Assembly (NCBI GenBank): GCA_028751875.1
Contig: CM054165.1
Span: forward strand, 26,055,688 to 26,119,687
Length of the DNA stretch: 64,000 nt
Source of the DNA: Rapana venosa
Taxonomy: Eukaryota; Mollusca; Gastropoda; Neogastropoda; Muricidae
Direction: 5' to 3'
A program made the translations under genes and the position numbers. Within the stretch, counting starts at the first letter, position 1. Every line of letters starts with the position of its first letter. A model generated the notes under the pieces. That model was given only the letters and a program-made list of their open reading frames with translations. It did no database searches and was not told the origin of the DNA. Of the stretch, positions 53,626 through 64,000 are shown in pieces.

Positions 53626-53777
53626 CTGTATTCTTGTTGCGCGATATGCGACTCATGGTTCTAGTTGTGTTTTTTCTTATGGGTGTGTGCTAGTGCTTTT
53701 CCTGCCTGCAGTGACTCAGCTGAAGCCTGAAGTAAGTATGATGTGTAGCCAACAGCAGTGAAGTGGTCTGTGTGTCC

Positions 53778-54027
53778 TACGGATGAGACTATAAACCGAG
53801 GCCCTGTGTGCGAATGCTCACAGAACATCTTGCGCACACGTTAAATTCTGTTCCGCTTTTCGGAAGAGTAGGCCATTGTGTGCCGGTGGGAACAGATGAC
53901 AGAATTCACAAATCCACATACACGCGGACTGGATGTAAAAAAACCCACATAAGTGCTTAATTGATTATCCTCGATATAAAAGAATAAAATTTATATAAAA
54001 GAATAAAATAAATAAATAAATAAATGT
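53778..54027 (+). mobile_element. SINE family A, head-less copy
   Basis: 'cggatgagactataaaccga' to 'attatcctcgatataaaaga', then a duplicated 'tataaaagaataaaat' and (AAAT)n tail. Confidence 0.92.
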
Positions 54028-54232
54028 ACCAAGCTCATGATGGCCGAAAGCTCAGATTCCCGCCGTGTACTCTCAAGCACTGATGAAGGCCGAGTCAATA
54101 TGTTGGTTGGTGTTGGTTGGTCGTCTTTACTACTCCTGTCTGTTTTTGTTTGGGTTTTTGTTGTTGTACGTTTTGTCGGGCTAAGTTTTAACTCAGGAGT
54201 TTTATTCGGTCATCTTCTTTTGCTGTGTCCCG

Positions 54233-54342
54233 TTTGTTTGTTTTTGAGTTTTGTGTATATTTTGTCAAACATTTTACAAAGTTTCCCGTTAATTTGTTTT
54301 TGAGTTTTGTGTATATTTTGTCAAACATTTTTACAAAGTTTG
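54233..54342. repeat. Tandem duplication, about 55-bp unit
   Basis: 'ttgtttttgagttttgtgta' and 'tattttgtcaaacatttt' plus 'acaaagttt' occur twice in succession. Confidence 0.9.
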
Positions 54343-55009
54343 ATTCTGTATTTTTGAGATTTTCTGTCACGCATCTTCTCTGTGGTCTATTTTTGTTTTT
54401 TGGTTTTTTGTTTGTATTTACGAAGTTTAACCAGAGTATTTTGTTATGGGGAGTGTTGTCAGAGCCACTGCAAGTGGATTGGGTGACAGCTCTAGTATGA
54501 CCTTACTGGTTGGTGTGGCTATTTTTTAACAACATGATGATATGATATAAAATGAAATGGTCATCTTTTTGTCTGTGTCAGGGTTTTCTTGTTTCTTTTT
54601 TGTGGTCTACATCGATTTGATCAGCATCATATCTGCATTTTGAGTTTTAAGAAAACCAATGTGGCTTTTTGAAGCAAAGATTGATTGATTCACTGTTGTT
54701 GTAGATTGACTTCATGTATGTGTACTTTTTTGTTGTGGTTGTAATGTTTTATTGCCATTATGCTTCATGTGGATTGATTTGTGTGTGTTTTGGGTTGTTT
54801 ATTTTTTATTTGGACATTCATGTCTGAACTGATCTGTTGCTGTGTCTGTATTCATTACATTATATATCTAAATGTTTACACATGATTGACATCTATCAAA
54901 TATTGAACGTTTTCATTTGCAGCATGTAAGCAGTCGCTTTGGTAGAAAAGAAAGAGGTTCCCTTCTTCTGTCAAACCAACACTCGCATAATTATACGGAA
55001 AGTATTATA
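54343..55009. other. No feature recognised
   Basis: T-rich sequence without recognisable repeat or coding signal. Confidence 0.4.
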
Positions 55010-55378
55010 GTTTTGTATTGAACTTTTTGTCATGGCAAATTTCTCTGCAGGAAATTTGATCTGCTCTCCCCTAGAAGAGCATGTCGCCACAAGAACAGCC
55101 GCTTCCATTTAAAACCAAAAAAGAAAATTAATGTTCCGCTTTGCATGAATGTTTCCCTATGAGAGTAACTTTTTCCGTAAAATGTTGCCAGGGACAACTC
55201 TTGTTGCTTTGGGTTCTTTTACATGTACTATATATATATATTGCACATGGGACTATTGTCTCAACAGAAAGGCTTTGGTCTTGGGGTGGGGGTGGGGAGG
55301 GGAGTAGCGGTTCAAGCAGGAATTGAACCCCCTACTTGTCGCTTTCTAAATGGGTGTATGATGTTGCATTGGATGAAT
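55010..55378 (-). mobile_element. SINE family C, diverged near full-length copy
   Basis: 'aaatttctctgcaggaaatt', 'agcatgtcgccacaagaaca', 'ggtacaactc'-region equivalents ('gccagggacaactcttgttg'), then a head with 'gcaggaattgaaccccctac'. A short TA run has grown inside it (55230-55241). Confidence 0.8.
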
Positions 55379-56335
55379 CCATGTCCTTTTTAAAAAAATT
55401 TTTTCACTCTTTTCTGTTTTTTCACTATGTTTCTGCCTTTTTTTCTTTCTTCTTCCATCTCATTTTCTTTCTTTTCTGTTATGTGTGTTTTTGAAACTTT
55501 TTTTTCTGCACAATCGTGGGAATGGTTGGATAGCAATTGGTTTTTACTCTGTACTTGAAAATTTATGGGGGTGGGTTGAATTATAGGTAAAATAGTAGCA
55601 ATTGTAAAAATTTGAAAAATATGTAATAAATACTTGATGTAAGAAAAACAAAGGAGATTAAATTCTCTAAGAAACTAAAAAGATAGACTAGATTATGGAT
55701 GTTGAATGGTTGCGTGTTGAAATGATGATTTGTTGCTTAAGTTGACATAATCACAAATTTGATGCACCAGCAATGGATAGTAAATTTCACCTTCATGTGA
55801 CACTGCACTCGAAAATCGTGGATAAGGGTCATCCTTCAGAAAATGAGATTGAAGTTTCATCTAAAAGAAGAGATCATTCTGAACAAGACACAAAAAAACC
55901 AGATTTCAGTTATCTGTATTACTTTTTGAGATACACACATTGGAGTCTGCAGGTGATCAGTGACCGCGGCTTTAGCGGTGTTCACTTTAATTAACAGCAG
56001 GAAACTACAGCTGGCGACTTGTCCATGATTTTCATGTGCAGGGTTGCACATATATATATAATTATATGCTGCTGCTGCTGCTGAATTTGTGCACTGTTGT
56101 GTTCAGCTAATATATATGCTTTGTACTTGCTAAATGAACTTGGAAAAAAAACACCTGCTTGCAAGTTTTGGAATAATCAATACACACGTCTTCAGAACCG
56201 TGTCTGTTTATATGTATGAGTTGTTAGTGTGCAAAAGTGTGTGTGCTGTGTTGTTTTGGGGGTTTTGTTGGTGTTTTTTTTTGGGGGGGTGGGTATAGAT
56301 AATAAGCATATTTGATGTGTATGTGTGAGAGAGAG
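55379..56335. other. No gene recognised
   Basis: AT-rich. The open frame 55773-55994 resembles no known protein and lacks splice context. Short GCT run at 56069-56082. Confidence 0.4.
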
Positions 56336-56339
56336 AGAA

Positions 56340-56482
56340 GTAATAATAATAATAATAATAATAATACATGGAATTTATAGAGCGCTATATCTTGCAATTA
56401 CAAATCAGAGCGCTTCCATTCAATCCGCTCCCACACAAACAACCAACAATGATTAACAATATTCTAACAAATTCAAAGTGAG
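56340..56482 (+). repeat. Repeat family J
   Basis: (AAT)n, 'acatggaatttatagagcgc' and 'caaatcagagcgcttccatt', then 'caacaatgattaacaatatt'. Very close to 36898-37035. Confidence 0.88.
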
Positions 56483-56574
56483 AGAGATGTGTATGTGTGC
56501 ACACGCACACGCGCGAGAGAGAGAAAGAGTGCACACACACTGTCCAGCTGTCTTCATTTGTTAAAAAAAAAAAG

Positions 56575-56695
56575 GTTTTCATTGCTGGTCGAGAGCTCTG
56601 AGGTCCACCAAGTGGAAGATTTTGCATATGCCACCATTTTCGCCCACCAGTAAGGTAACCACCTTCCATCTTCAGGGAAGTGATAAGAATTGTTT
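56575..56695 (-). repeat. Repeat family I
   Basis: Reverse-orientation copy: 'gagctctgaggtccaccaag', 'aaggtaaccaccttccatct' and 'tcagggaagtgataag'. Confidence 0.65.
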
Positions 56696-56696
56696 C

Positions 56697-56905
56697 GTCC
56701 TTCGCATGAGACTATAAACCGAGGCCCAGTGTGCGAGCGCATGCAGAACATCTTGCGCACACGTTAAATCCTGTTCCGCTGTTCGAAAGAGTAGGCCATG
56801 TGTGCCGGTGGGAACAGATGACAAAATTTACCAAAACCGCATACACACGGGGACTGGATGTAAAAAAGCACCTGAGTGCTTATTCCATTATCCTCAATAC
56901 AAAAT
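56697..56905 (+). mobile_element. SINE family A, head-less copy
   Basis: 'cgcatgagactataaaccga', 'acatcttgcgcacacgttaa' and 'attatcctcaatacaaaatt'. Confidence 0.92.
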
Positions 56906-58355
56906 TTTTTTTTTAACCCTCTTGTTGGATTCTACAGAGCTAAACTGCCTGTAGATTTTGAATTCTTTGCAGGTTTTCTACCTCCATCTGACTTACTTTA
57001 CTCCTAAGACAATTGTGTGTGTGCATGACAAGTTATCAAGCTGAAATTTTGTCACAAGCTAGGTATGTCTTTTTACTTGCATTTAGGCGCAAGTTTATGT
57101 GTCTGGTCACCAGATGTCTTGTCATTGTCACCTTATTTGTCACCAATCACAGGTAAAAATATGGTATATATGATAAAACAGCAATACCTGCATGGCTATG
57201 ACAATAGTTCATGCATGTTAGTGTCGAATAAGGAAGTGATACCCAGCTGATGTGTTTACCAAGGGTTATTTGCAATAGTACTTCAAGGATGTGTCACACA
57301 ATGTCCCCATAGCACCTGTTGTTTTATGGGAAGTCTCGAGGAGACAGAAGTTTTGTTTAACTATTCTTTCTTTTGAAAACAAGTAATATTCAATCAACAT
57401 GTGGCCTTTATACTGCAGTTCATATCTGCGTGTGCTACCACATGTTTGTTAAGTGTACAGAAGTGAATTATTGTACATGACTGTCACCAGTGTCACAGCA
57501 CAGGTGTGACAAATTCGAAACAACACAGAACTTCTGTAACCCTACAAAATTTTAATGTTGGTAGTCTCTAAAGTAGTCGTAGTGGTAGCACAGGGTCACA
57601 TCACATCACAAAATGCACAAATTATGGATGTGTGGGGGGTGTTTCCATTGCTGTCACCTGTCAAACCTTGGCAGACTGAAGACCTATTTTATTTTCCTTC
57701 TTGCTATTTTCATTATTGGCATATCTGTTCGTTTCTGCCATTGCAGTTTCAAAGCAGAAGTGTGGTAATAATGAGAAAACAGTCAAAAGGCATCGTTTTC
57801 AGGCGTCTATGCCGCGGACCGGCCGGGAGGTCAAATTTCTCCACAGTCGGTGTGTGTAGCACAGGTCAGGAATGTGCCCTGTAGCACATTATTTTCAGGC
57901 TCACCCTTCTCCCTAACTGCAGCATTTCCTTCCTCCTCTTCCTCGTAAGCGTTTAATATCAGACTCACTTAACAATTCTTGTTCAAATGTTTCTACTTCC
58001 AAGACAATAACATTCAATTAATCATCTCGCTAATCAGATGAATCGTCTGCTACTAAAGAAAACGCCATTTTTTTTTCGCCATGCTGCATCATTGATAAGC
58101 GTTCTGGTCGCTGGCTGTTATTTCTTCCTTCCCTCCCCACTACACCCATGTTAGTGGTCTAAATTTATCACTGGAACCCTCTGACACCCTCCCTGCATTG
58201 CCCCACCAATTTTCAGACACACTGTGTGAAAACCACGAGGTCTGTGTGTGATGGAAAAGTACTGCCCACGTGGCAGCACCAACTGTCGGCTGCGGTCGTA
58301 TTGGAATCTAGCGGCGGCCTCCGTTACTGTCGGCTGTGGCCGGATCGGGGACAAG
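56906..58355. other. Largely unique sequence, no gene recognised
   Basis: About 1.4 kb with no recognised repeat. Frames such as 57555-57884 have no recognisable homology or splice context. A GC-rich patch lies at 57800-57850 and another at 58260-58350. Confidence 0.4.
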
Positions 58356-58359
58356 AGGG

Positions 58360-58440
58360 TTAAATCATGTCATCTGAGCGCTTTGATTTGTTGCTTTACA
58401 AGATTCAGCGCTATATAAATTCCATACATTATCATTATTA
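58360..58440 (-). repeat. Repeat family J, reverse copy
   Basis: 'gagcgctttgatttgttgct', 'ttacaagattcagcgctata' and 'taaattccatacattatcat'. Confidence 0.8.
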
Positions 58441-59061
58441 TAACTGTTTCCCTTATATTCTCCCTTTCCTTTACAACGAAAACAGAGATGTGGATTCTGT
58501 TCTTTTTATTCGAGTCTTTCGCATCTTGCAATTGGCAAAAAAGAAAAGCATCTAATTAAAAATAACTGGTTCTGTTCAAAACTTTACTATTATATATCCT
58601 GCCTGCCCTTCCCATTAAACAATAATAATGATGATGATACTACTACTACTAGTTCTACTACATAATAATAACAATAACGGTAATCATCATCTAAAACGAA
58701 CCAACCAGTCAACCCCACTACACGAACATGTACAATCTACATGTTGATTTTTAAAAATATATTTTAATGAAATAACAAAGCATATGATTATAAATGATTT
58801 CTGATTCAGATGTCAATGTTTTCAAAATGTGCCCACTGTCCATTCTCACATGTAATATTCACTTGGATACAGACATTACAGTAAATGTACATGAATTAAT
58901 ATTAATAATTCTGTTTTTCTTCTCCTAAGAATTTTCGCATTCACTAACAAGATGTTCAAGACCTTTTATAAACTAATTTTGCATTGCATTTCCTCCTAAA
59001 CTGGAGGTTCATAACTTGATTTTAATTATGTATACATGTATACAAATGCCATCACAAACAA
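58441..59061. other. AT-rich, no feature recognised
   Basis: Short GAT/ACT runs at 58620-58660. Nothing else recognised. Confidence 0.4.
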
Positions 59062-59479
59062 ATGTGACGCTCCATCACATAATGAGTCGCATTGCACCAG
59101 AGGTCAGTTTTGAGTTATTGACATGTTGTTAATCTGCAATAAAAGGGCTATCCAATGCAAGAAACGGATTCAGAATCGGACAACTTTATGAAAAGATATT
59201 ACAAATTGAAATGATAGACTGCAGGAAGTGACAAAATGAGAAATGGACAAATTTAACATTGTAATAGGTGGTCAGAATGAGGGCTTGGGGTTTTTTAAAC
59301 ACATTTTTAAAGCAAAAGGCAACAGCGTTTCACCTTGATACTTCAGTACAAGGTAGATGAATGGCTATATTTTTATAATCCATCAAAATCGACAACCTGA
59401 CCCCCACCTGCCTAAAATGGCTCCTAGGGGAAAAGTGGGTCAGGTGCTAAGCGACTCATTTCATGGTGGAGCGTCACAT
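59062..59479. mobile_element. MITE-like element, copy 2, with terminal inverted repeats
   Basis: Left end 59062-59090 (starts 'atgtgacgctccatcacata') and right end 59451-59479 (ends 'ggtggagcgtcacat') are imperfect inverted repeats of 29 bp. The 418-bp element has no coding capacity and matches 47745-48157 along its length. A second internal inverted pair is 'cctgaccc' with 'gggtcagg'. This structure fits a non-autonomous DNA transposon. The target-site duplication is unclear. Confidence 0.85.
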
Positions 59480-59514
59480 ATAAACATAAACACACACATG
59501 CACACACAACCACC

Positions 59515-59762
59515 AGTTCAAGGAGATTTTCTTCCTGGAGTTAACATCAGTGCTGACTCAGCTCCCCCTGAAAGTCCTTTGGAAAGCACATGCAGAACAT
59601 CTTGTGCACATGTTAAAACCTGTTCCACCTTTTGGAAGAGTAGGCTATTTCTGCCAGTGGGAACAAATGACATAAATGACAAAACTGCGTGCACGTGAGG
59701 ACTGGATGTAAAAAAACACCAACAACACACTAGTGCTTATTCCACTATCCTTATTTTAAAAA
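59515..59762 (+). mobile_element. SINE family A, diverged copy
   Basis: 'ctggagttaacatcagtgct', 'gcagaacatcttgtgcacat' and 'ttggaagagtaggctatttc'. The conserved 'gagactataaacc' core is deleted. Confidence 0.85.
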
Positions 59763-60454
59763 AATGAACAAAGCGCAAGCGCTCACAAACAAAACAACAA
59801 AATGAATAATACACACACGCGCACAGAAAACAACACACTCACTCACACACACACAGATGAAATTTTTTTGGTTTTTTTCTATTTTTCAGAAAAACTTTTA
59901 AAAAAACAATATTTGATCAAAATATTTCCATAAATGAATCCATCCAGGCACAAACTATGATCACAAACAGAATGTGTATACATGGCAGTATGCTCTACTC
60001 ATACAGCCCTCAATCACTCGGCCAACAAAATGTCACTACAGCAGATCACTTTTTACAATCAACAGAGTTCCAATCATTACAGTAATTAGTGTGATTCTAG
60101 AACATAACAGTCATACAGAGAGCAAACATCCCCCCAAAACAACAAAAAAACAACTGCTAAACAACAAAAATAGAAACTTATGGTCAAAATATTTGGACAG
60201 GTCAGCAGAACATATTTTAATCTGAATATTGACCGATCAGAAATTAGTTATAGTAGAACTGTAGAAATAGGGTGGGGAGAGGAGGCAAGGTGACTAACAT
60301 TATTCATTTCAACTACTATTGCATTATTCAATGACAAGTATTTTCGTCCTTGCTTGTTTATTTGTCAATATACCAATATAAAACCCAACATTTCATTCTT
60401 TAAAAAAAAAGTTATTTTATACTGATTATTAATGAATTGCATTATGATTTTCTC
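59763..60454. other. A-rich and CA-rich, no gene
   Basis: CA run at 59809-59858; otherwise AT-rich without recognised repeats. Confidence 0.4.
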
Positions 60455-60457
60455 TGA

Positions 60458-60668
60458 AGGTGACAGGACAGTTCAGACATTCACCTGCCTAGCAAGTAAA
60501 TCGTGAGTGAGGTTCTGGGTTTGATTCCCAGCCTTGCCCTTTCTTCCCAGTTTGATGGGAAAATCCTGGAACTGACTGTCAAGTCTTTAGGAGGAGACAC
60601 TAAACCAGTCAGACTCTTGCCCTTATGGATTTGTGCACATCAAAAAAACCCACGAGTTGAAAATCACT
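60458..60668 (+). mobile_element. SINE family B, with its own body
   Basis: Type B head ('ttcacctgcctagcaagtaa', B-box-like 'ggttctgggtttgattccc', 'ccttgccctttcttcccagt'), then 'gtctttaggaggagacacta' and 'gtgcacatcaaaaaaaccca'. After the core this body differs from family A, so type B heads occur with two bodies. Confidence 0.75.
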
Positions 60669-60671
60669 GTC

Positions 60672-60795
60672 TAGAGGTAACGCCCATGTCTAGAAAGTGA
60701 AAAGTCCGGGTCAGAAGTGTGCGGTGGTTCGAATCCCATTTGGACCCGAAACTTTCCCCCCATCCATTAGACCATGAGTGGTGGTCTGGGTGCTA

Positions 60796-60826
<31 letters not shown>

Positions 60827-61075
60827 CATGTGTTACACATAATTATTTAATGCACGTAAAAGAACCCACAGCAACAAGAGAATTGTCCCTGGCAAAATTC
60901 TGTAGAAAAAAGCCACTCTGATAGGGAAACAAATACAGTTGCAGACAGGAAAAAAGAAAAAAAAGGGTGGCGCTGCTCTTGTGGCGATGACGCGCTCTCC
61001 CCGGGGAGAGAGAGCAGCCCAAATTTCACGCAGAGAAATCTGCCGTGACTTAAAGTGGTATAAATAAATCAATCA
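60672..61075 (+). mobile_element. SINE family C, full-length copy
   Basis: Head 'agaggtaacgcccatgtcta' and B-box-like 'gtggttcgaatccc'; core 'ctttcggatgagacgataaa' and 'ccgaggtcccatgtg'; then 'gcacgtaaaagaacccacag', 'gctgctcttgtggcgatgac' and 'cagagaaatctgccgtgact', with an (AAAT)n tail. It shares the 'ggatgaga.gataaaccgagg' core with families A and B. Confidence 0.93.
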
Positions 61076-61087
61076 GAAAGAGCAGGG

Positions 61088-61268
61088 AGGACCTCCTGAC
61101 TGACCTGGCAAGATTGGTAACTGACCTGGCCAGATTGGTAACTGACCTGGCCAGATTGGTAACTGACCTGGCCAGATTGGTAACTGACCTGGCCAGATTG
61201 GTAACTGACCTGGCCAGATTGGTAACTGACCTGGCCAGATTGGTAACTGACCTGGCCAGATTGGTTTA
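61088..61268. repeat. 21-bp tandem repeat, eight units
   Basis: Unit 'actgacctggccagattggt' plus 'a', almost perfect after the first copy. Because 21 is a multiple of three, a minus-strand frame stays open and reads YQSGQVS repeats; this is not taken as a gene. Confidence 0.97.
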
Positions 61269-61269
61269 A

Positions 61270-61392
61270 CTCTGAACTGTAGTCCTCAAGTTGGAATGCA
61301 GCTACCTTAATTGGGGGAGGGATTGCATAGATCTGCAAAAATCTCACCACTGGTGAACGAATCTCAGACCTCCAGCTGTGCAACAAAAATAA
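61270..61392 (+). repeat. Repeat family I
   Basis: 'gtcctcaagttggaatgcag', 'aaatctcaccactggtgaac' and 'agacctccagctgtgcaaca'. Confidence 0.65.
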
Positions 61393-61763
61393 ATAAATAT
61401 AAATTATCTCTGATGAAAACACGCGCACTTCCACTGACAAAGTCACGCATACCTGATTACAAAAATTCACACACAGACATGTGCATGCCATTATATGTAT
61501 TCATGAATGCATAATTCATACCAGTGCACATTCATTCTGTGACACATTCAAATAACCTGGGCCATTTCTAAGAGCAAAACTTTGCAAAAACTCACTCTAG
61601 CATACAGCACATAAAAGTACTAACAATTATGTGATACTATACTACATTAAATTTTCAATTTTTGACAGAATTGTTTTTCGTCCTACAAAAAAAAATGTTA
61701 TGAGCTGAAATTGAAAATAATGAAAATTTGTCAATGAAGTAAATGCTGAATAATAGCATGAAT
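61393..61763. other. No feature recognised
   Basis: AT-rich, nothing recognised. Confidence 0.4.
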
Positions 61764-61764
61764 G

Positions 61765-61824
<60 letters not shown>

Positions 61825-61826
61825 GT
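61764..61826. repeat. CT then CA microsatellite
   Basis: (CT)n to 61812, then (CA)n. Confidence 0.97.
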
Positions 61827-61949
61827 GTCTCTTCCCCACACTGACAAACACACTCATATGCATGCAAGATACTCTCATTCTTCCCACAACTTTTGAATTT
61901 AAATTAGAAAGCTTATTTCAAAGGAGTGCACACTCATACTAAGCACTGC

Positions 61950-62212
61950 TTCTTCCTTTTTTGTCATGTTTCTCCCAGGGGAGGTTTGACATTGATGAGC
62001 CTTCTCCATCTCTCTCTGTTTTGAGCTTCCTCCTTATTTATGCCCCTTTCTCAAAGATCATCTGCAATACAGGTAGCCCAGGTTTTGCTAGGTCTTCCCT
62101 TTGGTCTCTTTCCATCCACTATGAAGTTCATTGCTCTTTTTATGATGTGGTGGTCTGCTCTCCGTTGAACATGCCCAAACCAGCGCAGTCTATTGCTACT
62201 AGCTACTTAAGC
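61950..62212 (-). mobile_element. LINE 3' end, third copy
   Basis: Reverse-orientation copy of 45494-45795: 'cttcttccttttttgtcatg' (tail), 'ggtttgacattgatgagcct', and the 'RWFGHV' region near 62165-62185 on the minus strand. Confidence 0.88.
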
Positions 62213-62540
62213 CGGTAATTTTTTAAAAATAAAAAGGCAATAAATGCATTTTATGAATGCTTCCACTCCATTACTTTCTTCTTCATGGTTCTTTTGTCAA
62301 CCCTGGCCAATAACAACAACAAAAACCCAAGAACAAAACAACACAAAGGAAAAACAAAGAGAAAAATTCATGACTGTTACATCATTTTTTGTGTTTTTTC
62401 TTTCAGTCTTCTAAAGACCACAGCCTATTCTCCCATTCCAAAGAATAAGAGTTTACAGTGAGAGAAAACTACCGTTACAAAAATAGTCATGACAGTATCT
62501 TTGATTTAAGATAAACTAAGGTAAAAAAAAGAAAAAAGAT
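62213..62540. other. No feature recognised
   Basis: A-rich sequence; nothing recognised. Confidence 0.4.
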
Positions 62541-62544
62541 TAAC

Positions 62545-62842
62545 TAAGGTAAAGGTGTCTCATAACCTATGTCAGTATGTGGTCATAGGGGAGCGAGGCA
62601 TCAGAGACCTCAGCTTCTCCAGGGACCAGCAATACTGAGGGCAGTACTCATCTCCTCTTCCCCACTGCTTTACCTTCCCTGACCCTAAAGAGGCAGGTAC
62701 CCATTGACAGCTGAGTGAACTGGGGGCTGTACTGAAACCACGGAATGCAAACAGTCGCCCATCCAAATGTAACCACGCTCGATGCTGATTAACCTTGGCT
62801 GGGAGAAAGCGAGTGCCCTGACCACTGAACTATCCTGTCCCA
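62545..62842 (-). mobile_element. tRNA/5S-rRNA-type SINE, copy 6
   Basis: Minus-strand copy: 'aaggtaaaggtgtctcataa' (tail), 'tgctttaccttccctgaccc', a 5S-like part with small deletions ('cgcccatccaaatgtaacca'), and 'gaccactgaactatcctgtc' at the head. Older than copies 4 and 5. Confidence 0.88.
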
Positions 62843-63325
62843 AAAAACTTAGCAAAGATGGTTAGCCATAAACTTGGAACTTGTTGAAGTACACTCGTAA
62901 ACCTCTAACACTTCAGACACTTTAAAAGGGCTTGAACATTTCAAAGACAGAAAAAAAATGCAACACAGCCTATATTTATGACAAGTTAAACCTCAGCATA
63001 CTGTGTATATCTACATTAGATACATAAGTTAAAATAACGTAACACTCCAACGCACTCGTTCATAATCAAATGCAGACTGTAATTTTTGTCAAACACTTCA
63101 GCACATAATGCATAATATAATAACTATGCAATGCACATGTTAACACGCAACTGTTCACCACACTCCTTTTAAAAATGCTCTGATACTGCAAACATACACA
63201 CACGTACACATCTCTACCACTGACCACACACTTCTCAACACACACTTCTCCGTCAGTTTTCAACCTGGTCCACACACACAAAAACATTCCCCAAAACCAA
63301 CACAAACCACCCCATCCACCTCCCT
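62843..63325. other. 3' flank of the M3 peptidase gene
   Basis: Sequence downstream (minus-strand sense) of the stop codon at 63326-63328, probably containing its 3' UTR. I see no clear AATAAA on the minus strand close to the stop. Confidence 0.4.
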
Positions 63326-63865
63326 TCACTTCACCCCCAAATGCTCCTGCAAAGCATCCAGGGAAGGGTCACGACCCCGGAATCGCCGGAACACTTCGCT
63401 GGCCGGCACACCGCCCCCGAGCGACAAAAACGTGTCTGCCAAACGGCCGCCCATCTCCCGCATCTTCCCGGCGTCCTCCAAACCCTCCTCTTGGAAAGCG
63501 GCGAAGATGTCGGCGGCGATCATCTCCGACCACTTGTAGGCGTAGTAGGCGGCAGGGTACTGGTCGGAGAAGATGTGGGTGAAGGAGCAGGGGTGGTGGT
63601 CGTCCTGACTGAGGGGCAGGGGCATGAACTCCTGCCAGGTGCGCGTCATGGCGTCGTGCCAGTGGGTGTTGGAGATGGACATCTCCATGTCGAAGGCAGC
63701 CAGGTAGAGCTGCCTCACCGTGTCGTAGGAGGTGAAGTGGCGCTGGGCGCCCAGCATTTGGGAGAGCAGGTGCCGGGGCATGCTGTCGCCCGTCTGGTGA
63801 TGCCTGGCCAAGGTCTGCAGGAAGGACGGCTCCAGGAGCCAGCGCTGCAGGAAGCGGGCACACAC
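63326..63865 (-). CDS. M3-family metallopeptidase (oligopeptidase A-like), last exon
   Basis: One exon of 540 bases ending in TGA. Minus-strand acceptor 'cgctgcccag' lies at 63866-63875, and the exon enters in phase 0 with 'VCARFLQRWLLEPSFLQ'. Later marks are 'FHIDMEMS'-region equivalents ('AAFDMEMSISNTHWHD'), 'HPCSFTHIFSDQYPAAYYAY', 'KWSEMIAADIFAAFQEEG' and the end 'RRFRGRDPSLDALQEHLGVK'. These match the C-terminal third of bacterial-type oligopeptidase A (PrlC), a zinc peptidase of the thimet-oligopeptidase family that cleaves short peptides. The Y-Y/W cluster shapes the substrate site; the HEXXH zinc motif must lie on upstream exons to the right of the window. The frame is intact and GC-rich. 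Location (cytosol or organelle) cannot be judged from this exon. Confidence 0.93.
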   Translation of the reverse strand: MCARFLQRWLLEPSFLQTLARHHQTGDSMPRHLLSQMLGAQRHFTSYDTVRQLYLAAFDMEMSISNTHWHDAMTRTWQEFMPLPLSQDDHHPCSFTHIFSDQYPAAYYAYKWSEMIAADIFAAFQEEGLEDAGKMREMGGRLADTFLSLGGGVPASEVFRRFRGRDPSLDALQEHLGVK

Positions 63866-63896
63866 CTGGGCAGCGGAGTCACGGCACGATGAATGG

Positions 63897-64000
63897 TTTT
63901 CAATATGTAATGATTTTCAATATATATATTTTCAATATATGTATTTTCAATGTGTAATGATTTTCAATATGTATTTTCAATATATAATGATTTTCAATAG
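63897..64000. repeat. AT-rich tandem repeat in the peptidase intron
   Basis: 'attttcaatatgtaatg' and shorter variants 'attttcaatatat' repeat to the window edge. Confidence 0.9.

Noticed and set aside
55773..55994. 73-codon open frame
   Set aside because: No homology recognised, low-information composition, and no flanking splice signals in a compatible phase.

Overview
The window looks like nuclear DNA of an invertebrate animal, most likely a mollusc and probably a gastropod. Its genes are split into short exons with good splice sites. Most of the rest is retroposed repeat: tRNA-derived SINEs with a central block resembling the conserved domains of mollusc/metazoan SINEs, 5S-rRNA-related SINEs, and several 5'-truncated LINE families. 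Long CA/GT, CT/GA, AT, poly-C/G and trinucleotide tracts fill much of the remainder. There is no operon structure, no bacterial-style gene density, no tRNA or rRNA gene and no CRISPR array. The species call is inference.

Only two host genes can be supported. The first is MBLAC1 (metallo-beta-lactamase-fold hydrolase), on the + strand from 24937 to 42001. Its coding exons are 24937-24988, 27479-27577, 34492-34655, 37529-37642 and 41727-42001. Splice phases agree across all junctions and all five metal-site motifs of the fold can be found. Between exons 2 and 3 lies a second 164-bp exon-like block (29911-30074). It has the same length and phase as the catalytic exon but has lost two metal-ligand histidines. 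Exon 4 carries a one-base frameshift in this sequence. The second gene is the last coding exon (63326-63865, - strand) of an M3-family metallopeptidase of the bacterial oligopeptidase A type; the rest lies to the right of the window. The two genes are convergent.

Layout. 1-5500: low-complexity and possibly poor-quality sequence, a 5S-type SINE, then a decayed LINE (+). 5500-14000: repeats, including a 5'-truncated LINE inserted into an older CR1-like LINE (8738-9960), and a decayed RNase H-bearing LINE (11730-13800). 14000-22700: SINE copies and microsatellites. 22700-42400: the MBLAC1 locus, whose introns hold two minisatellites that copy the intron-exon junctions of exons 3a and 5, a G/GT-rich minisatellite next to exon 4, and many retroposons, two of them with clear target-site duplications. 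42400-62900: intergenic repeats, including a MITE pair and LINE 3' ends. 62900-64000: the peptidase exon and its flanks.

The observations most worth checking are the duplicated MBLAC1 exon, the two minisatellites that copy a 3' splice site, the SINE family combining a tRNA-like start with a 5S rRNA-like promoter, and an unusually long (about 875 bp) tRNA-headed retroposon with a poly(A) tail and a 14-bp target-site duplication.
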